A DNA stretch of 64,000 bases, taken from assembly GCA_025093555.1 (NCBI GenBank), contig JAIWNF010000010.1:186001-250000 (forward strand), in the 5' to 3' direction. Below, piece by piece: positions 21,801-30,825 of this stretch. The position numbers and the translations under genes were made by a program. A model generated the notes under the pieces. It had not been told where the DNA came from, ran no database searches, and was given only the letters and a program-made list of their open reading frames with translations. Origin of the DNA: Circinella umbellata (taxonomy: Eukaryota; Mucoromycota; Mucoromycetes; Mucorales; Lichtheimiaceae). The stretch's first letter is position 1, and every line of letters begins with the position of its first letter.

Positions 21801-24083
21801 AGGATTTGTAGTTTGGGTAAATCTTTTTGTTTCTTCTTGAATTAATCGTCGCAGCAACCTTTCTAATTCATAGGGAGAATTATTTTGATACTCGTTACGA
21901 GTAGGATCGGATTCGTGTTGATATAATTCCAGATTTTGCATTTGCTTGGTTAATACATCGATGGATGGGGAATCAGAACCAGATTTTGTATTCAAGTCAG
22001 GTGGATGAAATGCACGCGAACGAGCTTTTTTGATAGTTTCTTTGGATGGGTCATTTCTATTTACCCAAGCAGTTGGAATTCTTTCTTCGGCTTTTTGTGG
22101 TATAAACGGATTGTCTTGCGGATATAATGTGACACCATGTTGTCCTCTCCAAAAACCATAGGCAAATTGTTTGTAGTCATTGAATGATTTTGCTCCCATC
22201 ATATAACAGTGTTTTTTTATACGTGGTAATAATCCTGATTTGAATTTTGCTTCAATTAGAGCTTCGCCTGCTTTATTGGATAGTTCTGCCAAGTCGGCTG
22301 CTTGCTGAATGCGACCCAAGAACATCGAGGGGTTCATCCTCTCCTTGCAACAGTTGATCGAATGCATCTTTATAGTATTCAATAACATCTTCGGTAACGT
22401 ATTCTTCTTCTAGAAGCTTAATTAATTCGTCATAATTGACACCAAGAGCGGGAGTTGCACGGATCTTTCCTTGTAAGAAAATACGAGCATACTTTCTGAC
22501 TTGCGCATTTAGAATACTAGCTTTTCTTGCTGCATTTTTCTGGTTGGTAATTGCGAAATATGATTCAAGGGTATCTCTGAAATGACGAAAATCTTCACCC
22601 TCATAACCGCAGAAATCAATTAACCTGGGCTTATAGCTCAATGAATCGGTGCCGGATGCCAACACAGGTGAATAAGAACCCAAGTCTGATTCGGTAGGAG
22701 CGTGAACGGAATCGGAAATAGTCATTTTTGTTTAGAAATAAGGGTATGTAAATATTTGTATATGAGATTTATTTGATAAGGTTTGTTGTGGATAATTTGT
22801 GGTTGGTATTGTTTAATTAAAAATTTGTGATAATAAAATTTGGTTTATTTGTTAAAGATTTGTCGATTTGGAAAATGATCCTTTATAAGGTTTAAAAGTG
22901 TGTTTATGGGGAATTAAGTGTTGAATGATCTTAATGTTTCAAAGCGCCCCTGTAGTGAGCACCATATGATACGTTTCGGTCGTATCGTGTTAAAAAATGA
23001 ATAAAAAGTAATATAATTCCGAGTATATGACTCAAGGAAAAGGATAAGTTAAAATAAATAACTTATAAAAATAAAAGAGTTTGGTTAATTTATAACCAAC
23101 AAAATAAATCAATCCCGATTGTAGGGAGAAAATAGAAAATAATGGTGAGTGAACCAAGTAGTTTATTAACTTTGTAAACTTAGTAGAACTAAAGATTTAA
23201 TTGAGGAAGAAAGATGTCTTATTTATACTAATTTCTATCTATCTATCCTAAGTTGATAATTGGCTGAAATCTTGAGTATTAGTAACTTGTACTTGTAACA
23301 GTTACTTGCAAGTGTTGCAATTACTTGTAAATGTTGCAATTACTTGTACGTGTGCCCTTACTGGTTTAGGTAACATTCACGAGTACGTGTAGCAATTATC
23401 CTGGTTATCTTTAACAGTTGGTACGGTCTGAATGGAACACAATATTTATGATAATTACTTCTTTATTTGTTGAATAATAATAATAATGAGATATTATTGA
23501 TGATGATAATTTGGAAGGTGATAATATATATAATAATAATAAAATTAATAAAGAGAAAGAGAAAAAAGGTAACAGTGTATTGAAAAAAAGTCAAAATTTT
23601 ATATATTATATGTTCTTTGTACATAAGAATAAAGAATCAAGATTTTGTAAAAAAAAAACAAGAGAGATATGTTTATAGCACTACTACAATCAAATAATTA
23701 TTGACCAACTTTTTGTTCAACTTACAGTAAACGAACAAATATTATTTTTATCTGCTTTTTCACTGCACTGGCGATTAGTATAAGGACAACATTCTTTTCC
23801 ATTTGTTGGTATATGACTGTGTTCGAAACGACGTCCTCTATTGTATTCAAACAATAAATTGGTTAGCATATAAGTAATAAATCAACGTTATTATGAATCA
23901 CTAGTTTTTCTTTAAAGAAACGACGGTAACTCACTTATTTCTAGCAAATTTTGCTTGACCAGAGTCTTGATGTACATATAATCCGGAGTCAGCTTCCATC
24001 TTGTTGTAAACACAATAAGAATAGACATAACAAGGCAAAGTAATAAGAGATATAAAAATAAATAGTAATGTCGAGCGTTTCAT
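14030..24083 (-). CDS. Small secreted Cys-rich protein, copy B, split by a retrotransposon in intron 2
   Basis: Exons are 24083-23935, 23837-23726 and 14197-14030; joined they give an intact 142-residue frame. The product matches copy A along its length: signal peptide (MKRSTLLFIFISLITL), SYCVYN, GLYVHQDSGQ, GRRFEHS, ECCPYTNRQC, CSFT, then CPCGGYIVTTGT and YDADHNFVGEH. Intron 2 contains the whole 9.36 kb LTR element in the same orientation. Removing the element and one target repeat leaves an intron of about 166 bases with normal ends (gtaag...tatag). The exons show no damage, so the gene may still work if the long intron is spliced out. LTR polyadenylation or promoter signals in the same direction could instead truncate the transcript. 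Confidence 0.8.
14213..14216. repeat. Target site duplication, left copy (GTGT)
   Basis: GTGT precedes the left LTR and again follows the right LTR at 23575-23578. Four bases are certain. A fifth (A) depends on where the LTR is taken to end. Confidence 0.75.
14217..14825 (-). repeat. 3' LTR
   Basis: This 609-base terminal repeat begins TGATACG and ends GTAACA on the + strand. It holds a TATAAATA box on the minus strand (14477-14470), three imperfect copies of a TTACTTGTAA-GTTGCAA unit (14531-14608), and an inverted repeat GATACG/CGTATC at its left end. Confidence 0.93.
14826..14850 (-). other. Likely polypurine tract of the retrotransposon
   Basis: On the minus strand the bases just before the 3' LTR are purine-rich (AAAAAGTGCGGGGA), the expected place for the plus-strand primer. 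The tract overlaps the stop codon of the extra ORF. It is broken by two pyrimidines, so the call is moderate. Confidence 0.45.
14840..15424 (-). CDS. Extra retrotransposon ORF between integrase and 3' LTR, unknown function
   Basis: Intact 194-residue ORF in the position where env sits in retroviruses and errantiviruses. It has no signal peptide and no membrane segment, so it is not an envelope protein by sequence. The first 35 residues are Ser/Thr-rich, then comes a four-His run, and the second half is probably helical (QQAQEDLETARRLLANRIAV, DESARYKAIHEYIKKHL). I do not recognise a family. Its stop lies at the purine tract. It starts with its own ATG about 490 bases beyond the integrase stop. 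Its frame is undamaged although gag and RT are broken, which suggests selection or a recent origin. A separate gene captured by the element is an alternative. Confidence 0.65.
   Translation of the reverse strand: MSTSSTTYSLSNQTVSSDSTSATSIKEEMSGWDTQVENVYHHHHETIWNNEKASNLPVLTINNGGHMLFRTYDPEYLPPTKQALHKEKIVEKSFFFDLIQECVNAHLTRQQAQEDLETARRLLANRIAVRLVSTLWTLPDESARYKAIHEYIKKHLHDSYITADTKLHAMVNSYYNTLVSAGFPHHLVHRDVEP
15425..15915. other. Spacer in the element, with (ATT)n and poly-T
   Basis: Non-coding spacer between the integrase stop and the extra ORF. It has an (ATT)n run at about 15779-15816 followed by a T run to 15840. At 15553-15610 there are repeats of a CAAGTACATG/TTGCAA type resembling those in the LTR, upstream of the extra ORF's start. 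Confidence 0.6.
15916..17733 (-). CDS. Retrotransposon integrase as a separate ORF
   Basis: A 605-residue intact ORF beginning with its own ATG; an in-frame stop lies a few codons upstream. The zinc-binding HHCC domain is near residues 70-112 (HFHPMGGHFAFHNTYH then CDRC). The catalytic core has the DDE triad: Asp in IVMDIKHF, Asp in ITDNGLPF and Glu in GLVERFN. A GPY/F-like module follows (LGPYIVHKANQRSGYQLKTL). After it comes an unusual tail of about 170 residues, polar and then basic (RRRSEGLKEILK...). In Ty3/gypsy elements the integrase is normally the last part of the Pol polyprotein. Here a 370-base spacer with stops separates it from RNase H, so it should need its own start or messenger. 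Confidence 0.9.
   Translation of the reverse strand: MDPTKASLLQYYLETLEYPSGITRQQQRYLDTQSKHYFVYNNRLYRRHKDNNPRLVLNKAESDNAIWTYHFHPMGGHFAFHNTYHKIARRYYWENMKQDIKNIISRCDRCQKQGKPILNELLHPIPVKPEPWYQIVMDIKHFRPSRSGNRYVIVAIDYFTKWVEAKALRYANATEVALFLYEDVICRHGCPAIIITDNGLPFANKLVEEVCNQFSIEWRRGSPYRSQTQGLVERFNRSLGQMLKKRSKHEKDDWCSYLPAALFAYRTIIQETTKQTPFYLLYGREALTPFDRITEKTKEGVINEKWSDDQLVNKIKMQIELLQKVRKKADASIKASQKNQKAMIERKILGKKKHLMQPPFHIGDIVQVYNNAIETSWSGKLEETWLGPYIVHKANQRSGYQLKTLKGVMLHGSTHGNRMRIYKLPDVQFQPSLSSSKQMSDQLNTLNQDSNLEQLPWDPTIVTSEEIYKLLQDNSFPIQDIDDNFLLSLMEGDTNNHQATNDSLTTMTVEEGNNHLQDLSLSPKTIQLYLEYSRYENYRKNIAQHRARLAEQLVADITNKKNLRNLCHRRRSEGLKEILKANNLPHKLVTNSNNTIRRLFSRLWT
17734..18106. other. Spacer between RNase H and integrase, with direct repeats
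   Basis: About 370 non-coding bases. A perfect 15-base direct repeat, CTGTTTGTAAAAGTG, occurs at 17802-17816 and 17820-17834, upstream of the integrase start on the minus strand. It could be part of an internal promoter. Confidence 0.55.
18107..20324 (-). pseudogene. Retrotransposon pol: end of protease, reverse transcriptase and RNase H, frame-broken
   Basis: The reverse transcriptase core is in one frame at 19377-18337: the fingers block DYRLVIDFRKLN, the catalytic YIDD (about 18901-18915, AYIDDLNVYS) and MPMGLTNAPATFQR. An Asn-rich insertion lies before DYRLVIDFRKLN. RNase H begins as ISDASRDGLG and continues in another frame with ECLAVIW and ITDHSAL, ending LSRLGY-stop at 18107. Frames change near 19830, 19640, 19420, 19390 and 18355, so no single frame covers the region. 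Most changes look like one missing base, several of them in short homopolymers. Between protease and RT lies an acidic linker (residues rich in Ser, Asp and Glu). Confidence 0.85.
20325..22725 (-). pseudogene. Retrotransposon gag-protease, frame-broken
   Basis: The start is ATG at 22725 (MTISDSVHAPTESDLG). The first 150 codons hold a capsid-like Gag block (DFCGYEGEDFRHFRDTLESY). The frame breaks at a GGG triplet near 22315-22317 and resumes in the overlapping ORF 22388-20325. The middle is an Asn/Arg-rich stretch (NNNRNQYNNNGYRNNQYRNN and RPGESRFRNN) where a nucleocapsid would lie, with no CCHC zinc knuckle. Acidic and Pro-rich linkers follow. The aspartic protease active site is LIDSGASKTC at about 20530. 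A second break lies near 20370, after GNGDRHASLGI, and the remaining protease frame continues downstream (IIIGNDWL). As it stands no full Gag or protease can be made without frameshifting. Confidence 0.85.
22947..22964 (-). other. Primer-binding site
   Basis: On the minus strand, two bases after the 5' LTR, the sequence TGGTGCTCACTACAGGGG begins with the TGG expected to pair with a tRNA 3' CCA end. The full tRNA match could not be assigned by eye. Confidence 0.6.
22967..23574 (-). repeat. 5' LTR
   Basis: This 608-base terminal repeat matches the one at 14217-14825 apart from one C missing in a C-run (GTGCCC against GTGCCCC, near 23357). It carries the transcription start signals for the element on the minus strand. 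Confidence 0.93.
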
Positions 24084-25913
24084 TTAGTTCGTGTGTGTGT
24101 GTGTGTAGAATTAAAATGTTAAATACTAATATAAGACGTATACTAATAAATATATCAAAACAGTGAATCTTTACTAACATTTTTTCATCGTCTTTTATAC
24201 ATTTTGAAGAAAAGTCATTATTACAGCACATAATTTGAATCTGATGCTTTGTGCCTTTATGTGGTAGATAGGCAGAGGCAGTCGTCTAAAGTACTGTCAT
24301 AAAGGGAAGCATAAGAAATTTACACAATGAAACTTGAATCCATCCATTATTAAATAGAAAACACGTTTAGTTTAAAATTGATTGTGTAAAGCAGCTGCTC
24401 CTCTGAGTAGATGAATAAAATACATATTCATAGTATTAACTATTGGTACGTGCTATTCTTTTTGTTACTCGAATTATTCATTCACTATCTGTAACCATAT
24501 AATGAAAATATGACGACCCCTAAATTTGATATTTATACGACGTACTTTGGCTAAATATTATTATTACTTCCAAAAATGATCTTCAATAAATATAATATTA
24601 TTTATCAAAGAGAAAGAATATGTTTTGGGATGCATACATACGTACCAATTAACAAAAACACAATAAAATAAGATATATTTGTATTATTTATTTATAGAAA
24701 TGTATTAAAATAATGAATTTTTTTTTACGTTATGATAAAACGTTTAAGCGAATCTAATCACGTGGTACTTTTTACAATATTTATGAATCCATCATATCGG
24801 ATTTTAAGAACTTTGGTATCAATGGTCATTGGCTCGGGTATTGGTAATGTAAACAAATCGCGTTTTTATTTCACTGATAAGCTTTACAAAAATAGGAAGT
24901 GCGCGGTAGTAAAAAGTCAAAAGATTTAGGAAATCATTTAACCGAAGAAGAAACAGTGGATGGTCTGAGCGATTATCTTTTTTTTTTTTTTACTCCAATT
25001 TTGTTAAAAAAAAGCGCCCTTTCAACTATAATTTGATCCGCCACACTCTGAAAATTTTTTTATTCGCGAATGAAAAAAGTGGAGAAAGAACAGTCAAAAC
25101 AGCATTAGAGCGTCAAATTATTACAGTTCGATTCAACTCGATCCGAGTTGAAATTTTTTCCAAATATGTATAATAATAAAATTTTGATGCGTGTGATCAT
25201 GGCATCTGAATAAGGATATAATGTACTTTCTTTTTAGTTATTCAATAAAAAAAAGGACGAACAAAAAGATGTATTTAAAGTGATGACACCATCATGGTCC
25301 ATTTCTACGCAATCAATAACTCCGATATGGTCAAGGAAAAGAGAATTTTATATGTTACTATCAAAAAAAAAAAGAGAGAGAAAAAGAATGATAAAAAAAA
25401 AGTGAACAGCCCAGGAACCAAGAGCACCATTAGAATTCGAAATATTAAAAAAAAAAATTAACGCATAACACTGAAGCAGATAATTTGTTTGTTTAATATA
25501 ATAATGTCAATTATAATATAAAGTTCTTGTCACCGTGTACGCAGAGATGGGTTTGGAAAAAAATTGTTTGAGGAAGTATATGGTTTTGTATGATCGTGTG
25601 ATACATTTAAACTGTTTACTGAAAATTCATGCTCCAACATAAATCCCGATCGAACTGTCTTCCCCAGATGTTACATCAACTTCTGATTATGGTTAAAGAC
25701 ACAGATCAAAAATTAAATTCTTGCCCAGCAACCAGTTACCTTGCGTTGGGATGGCGTTTCTCGCAATCTTATTATATGGGTCAATATCAAATCTGTTATC
25801 TTTTAATTGACTCGAAAATGATATAAATATTCGATGGCAACAGACAAAAAGAATCAAACAATCTCCTCTTCTTTTTTTTTTTTTGCTCTCTAATTTATCG
25901 CTACGCAACGGAC
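24084..25913. other. Divergent intergenic region
   Basis: About 1.8 kb between the starts of secreted-protein gene B (-) and the MFS gene (+). It has a (GT)n tract at 24092-24105 and many A and T runs, and must hold both promoters. I see no other gene. Confidence 0.5.
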
Positions 25914-28454
25914 ATGTCTTTTCAAAACGATTCCGAGAAGAAAAAGGATTTCGATGGGATTGCTCCTACTTTTGCCGAAAACCTTGAAGAATCAGGTGTA
26001 TCTGCTGATGGCACCTTCGATCCTGACTATAGCGAGCCCACCGCTAAAGAATTGAAAAGGCTCATGTTAAAGATTGATTTACGTATTGTTCCTTATGCCA
26101 GTTTTTTATACTTATTATCATACTTGGATCGTGTTAATATTGGTATGTTAACTTATCACGCATAATATAGAATAGTTAAAAAAAGTATTTGTAACGAATA
26201 GAATTGAAATTAATTCTAACTTATTCTGCTAAAATTCAACACTTTAGGTAATGCAAAGATTGCAGGCATGATGGAAGATATATCGATGGCTGAGGCAGAC
26301 TACAATTGGGCTTTGTCTATCTTCTTTATCGGTTATGTAAGTTTTTTTCCAGATATACACATCTATAAATTGTATATCTCTTTTCAAAAAATGTTGAAGT
26401 AGCAAAAACTAACAAATTTAATCGATAACTTCTTCAGATTATTTTCCAAGTCCCAGCAAATTTGATGTTGAAATGGATGGGTCCACGTTTATGGATCAGT
26501 GTTATTGTAAGAATATACTTTATGTATAATTGTAATCAAAATCATGAAAAAAAAAACATACTAAACTTATTAAAAAATTGAAAATAGATGGTGGTATGGG
26601 GTACAATCATGTGTAGTATGTCTGCTTGCACAAGTGGATCGGGGCTTTTGGCTGCAAGATTTTTCTTGGGTATTGCAGAATCTGGTCTTTATCCTGTATG
26701 TCTACAACTTTTTTTTTTTTTTTTTTTTTTTTTAATTTGAACCTTTTCTAACTAATTTCTATGTTCTACTTGTAACGAATAGGGTATTCTATATTATTTG
26801 TCTGTCTGGTATACTAGAAAACAAGTAGCTATTCGTGTCGCGCTATTTTATTCCAGTAATACACTTGCCGGGGTAAGTTTCTTAATGAACTTTTTTTTTA
26901 TTTGCTTTACTCAATTTTTTGTGAAAAAAAAATATTTAATCCAATTATTATTATTATTATTTATTAAATATAGGCCTTTGGTGGTTTGCTTGCGTAAGTT
27001 CTTTCTTTTTTCTTTGTAATATTATTTTTCAATATATTAACTTATATGTCTTCTAACTGAAAAAAAAACAGATATGGTATCATGCATATGAAAGGACTTC
27101 GTGATTTGAATGGATGGCAATGGATCTTTATTATCGAAGCTATTCCAACTCTTCTCTTTGGATTTTTAACTTTCCTTATTTTACCTGATTATCCTGATAA
27201 AGCAAAATGTGAGTTTTTCTTTGTTTATTTGATGTTGTCAGAGAAACAATCAGATTTATTAAAAATAAAAACTAATGTTTTTTTTTTTTTCAAAATTCCC
27301 ATATATTAATAGTCTTAACTGAACGTGAACGCAGCATTATTTTAACTAACAAGAGACGTGATACAGCTGTTGCTCCTGATACACATTTCTCATGGAAACA
27401 AGTTGTCTCTGTTATCTTTGACTGGAAAACATGGATTTTCTCCATTGTTTACATTTGCGCTGCCACCCCTCCTTATGCTCTTAGTATGTTCATGCCTAGT
27501 ATTGTCAATGGTATGGGCTATTCCGATGTCTATGCTCAACTTATGACTGTACCAGTATGGGCTTGTGGTAAGTTTTTTCTCATTTTTATCTTTTCTTGTT
27601 TACCTTAGCACTTAACAAAATCATTGTTATGTTAATAATATGAGGGCTGTTATTTTTCTCTTACGTATCTTTATTAAATTACGTGCTTCTCTTTTGTTTT
27701 GTTTTTTTTTCTCAATGATAGCTTTTGTTTGGTGTGTTAGCAACAGTTATCACGCCGGTAAAACATTCGAACGCGGCGCTCACATGGCTGTTTCAGCTGC
27801 TCTTTGTATGGTTGGTTATATTCTTTTGATCGCTCTCAAGGATCAACCATCAAATTATCTCTATGCTGGTGCTGTTATTAGTACTACTGGTGCATTTGGT
27901 ATTGTACCTATTCTTATTTCTTGGTTTAGTAATAACTATGGTAGCGAAACACGACGAAATGTTGGTATTGCTGCAATTACATCTATTGGCAATTTGAGTG
28001 GTGTAAGTATTATATAAATTAAGCATAGTACTTTAACGAGTAAAATCATATAGATAGATTAAAACAAAAGATTACGTGAACAAAAAAATTCATTATGGCT
28101 CTTTATTTTTTTTTCATATATATAGGTTATTTCTGGACAAGTTTATCGTCAACCCGATGCACCTAAATATGTTGTAGGTCACTCAATTTGCTTGGGTTTG
28201 ATGGGTGTAACTTTAATGTCATCACTAGCTCTCAAGGCTGTCTTTTATTTTATTAATAAAAAGCGTGCTAATATGTCCGTTGAAGAAATACAAGCGGCTG
28301 TCAAGGGCAAACAAGAACTTGGTGAAAGGGTAAATATCAATTATTAAAATCATAGTTGCGATGGTTAGGTTGAATCGTATTGAGTAACAGGACAAATACT
28401 AATTATTTTTTATTCAACTATTTTCAGCATCCCGAGTTTAGATACGTTCATTAA
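25914..28454 (+). CDS. MFS permease, anion:cation symporter (Dal5/allantoate-type) family
   Basis: Plasma-membrane transporter of 502 residues. Eleven exons: 25914-26142, 26248-26336, 26438-26506, 26588-26695, 26783-26872, 26974-26993, 27072-27208, 27313-27567, 27722-28002, 28126-28329, 28428-28454. The first membrane segment starts at RIVPYASFLYLLSYLDRVNIGNA, the signature of the ACS family that moves organic anions such as allantoate, nicotinate or biotin precursors. Other family marks are FQVPANLMLKW, FFLGIAESGLYPG, NGWQWIFIIEAIPT and the central LPDYPDKAKFLTERE loop. About 12 hydrophobic segments are seen. The substrate cannot be told from sequence. The reading frame is intact throughout. 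Exon 6 has only 20 bases. Confidence 0.9.
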
Positions 28455-30825
28455 GAAACAAGAGCCTCACTAAAATACTCATGATATTCAACTACTACTA
28501 TTACTGTTTACAACTATTGCAATACCTCAGATATCTTGCTCATACACATTATCATATTATCTCATAATTATACGAGGGAATTGTAGTCGGTTTACACTGT
28601 ACAAATATATATATATAGATACTTCTTTTACTATTTATACTACCACTTGTAAATACTTTTAAAACTATTATATTCAACTATTAATACCATAAACATATTA
28701 TTATTACTATTATAATTATGATCATCAGGACATATCATTATTAATTGATTATATAAGAATTGATTTCGTCTTTATAGTATTATGCTATCAAATTTTATTT
28801 AAATCAAGTTACTATAGTAATTGAGAATATAAAATAAACCACATTCACTACGTACACTACATGAAATGGGAAACCTATATAAAAAGGATAGAAATGACAA
28901 CCTCTAGAAAAGTCATTTTAGTAACTTGACACACTCGTCTTATCGTTTTGGATATCTCACGCTGCTTTCATCTTACTAACCAGATTTCAGTTCCTTTTTA
29001 ATCCATGATAAATATAGTTTTGAATCCGTACCTCCAATCAGTATAGTACTTTTACACAGGTAAGATTAAACACCACTAGGTAGGTGCCGAAAAAAATCTA
29101 TGATTCATGGCATGAAACAATGTGTAGACGTTGATAACACCATCTACCAGGCGTTAAACAGAAAGCTAATTATCTGGCTTATCAACCATTTGCCTCATAT
29201 GAGAAAGAAAAGAAATGATGTCTGACCGAGCAATAAGAATAAGATACTTTTCTTTTCATAAGTAACGGTATGTTCTTGTTCCCATTATAAAATTGAAAAT
29301 GTAATCAATCACTAAACTGGTCACTATTATCATTAGAAGGTTTCAAAAATACAGTAGTGGGGATTGAAAAAAAAAAGATACATACAAAAATATATTTAGT
29401 AGTTACGTCAACTCCACTTTTTTTTTTATATTTATGAGTTGATTGCATTTATTTGTGGTACACGTGGGAGGGAGGGGGTCCCACTCCGATTTTAGATAAA
29501 ATATTTAGAACATAAAATTTCAAATAATAATGATTTCGTGATCATATTTATTATAATGAAAAAAAAAACCGGAAGGATATATTATTTCGCCAAAGTAAAA
29601 CGAATTTGATTCATGGAAAGGAAAAATCATGACCGACTGACCGGTTTAACGAATTTTCCATCAACCGATAACAGTTTAAAAATGGTATGTCAGACATTTT
29701 CTTGTGTAACAGGGCCATGCACAAAACCTTGAAACAGACGATCTCTTTTTTTGTTTTTTCCTGTTGGCTGTTTATAAGTACCTTTGCATAACTGTTGCAA
29801 ATAAGAAGAACATCTTGGTTTTATAGCAGCAAAAGAAAAAGATATATATATATATATATATGAATAGCATACAACAATATCTCTTTATCATCATTAAATC
29901 ATCACCATCTTATTCAAAACTTTGAAAAAAGTAATATATTAGTATTTATTAAGTTGATTCTGATAAATAAACAATCTAATAATAATATGTGTGATGATGA
30001 TGATGATGATGGTAATATTGGAAAGAGCAGTGTATAACCACGTCGCTGGGGTTATGTTTACTATTTTGAAAGAATCATACATGTCCCCACGCATTTGATA
30101 ACTCCTCAACAAAATATATATGAATACATAATGCATATCTTATTTTTATGAGATGAATTGGATATTATTATTGCCATACGTATGTTGAGAAATGACTACA
30201 TTTTTATATGAGTTATTATGATTTATTACCGATTATCATTATTCATCATTGGTAACCAAAAAAAAAATGAACCGAGCCAAAAAAAAAAAATTATAAGGTG
30301 TGATCATCAAATAAATAGTAAATCATCCCACCCCCATAACAACAAAAATACACACATCTATAGAGGAAGAGAGTGTGAACGAGAGAGACCTACCTTATAA
30401 AGATCAATTTAACTCTCCCTTCACCAACTTACTTTGTCCCTCTCCCCCCAATCCACAATTCGATTCGGTTCATTGGTTCAACCCAACCCAGCGTCTTTTT
30501 CCTCTCTCAGTAAAAAAAAAAAAAAGAGTGACCGTCAGTCGCGCACAATTTGAAATTCCCCGTATAACTTTTTTTTTTTTTTTTGTATCGCGAGCAACGC
30601 AAAAAAGTAATAACTTCTTTTTTTTTTTTTGACTCGAAAATAATATTATAAAGTCGTCCTCTTTTTCCTTTCTTTTTTTTTTTATACTTCTTGTTTGTCT
30701 TTAATATATACACTTTTACATACTTTGATATACAATCTATTACTTCTTTTTATACTTGTAAAAAAAAAAAAGCATACACATAAAAAGATCATAAAACTCT
30801 ATTAAAAGCATATCCTTTTACTCAC
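28455..30825. other. Intergenic, simple repeats only
   Basis: About 2.4 kb between the MFS gene and the TBC gene. It has an (AT)n run near 29841-29861, a (GAT)n run near 29994-30011, a G/C-rich patch at 29464-29486, and long T and A runs at 30510-30780 in the TBC promoter or 5' UTR. I see no gene. Confidence 0.5.

Larger units (their letters stand above)
14217..23574 (-). mobile_element. Ty3/gypsy-like LTR retrotransposon, 9.36 kb
   Basis: Complete element read on the minus strand: 5' LTR (22967-23574), primer-binding site, gag-protease, reverse transcriptase-RNase H, a separate integrase ORF, an extra ORF, a purine tract, and the 3' LTR (14217-14825). The order RT before integrase is that of Ty3/gypsy. 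The LTRs differ by one base of length (608 against 609), so the insertion looks young. Gag and the RT part carry several one-base frame breaks, whereas the integrase and the extra ORF are open throughout. Integration was into an intron of secreted-protein gene B. Confidence 0.93.
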
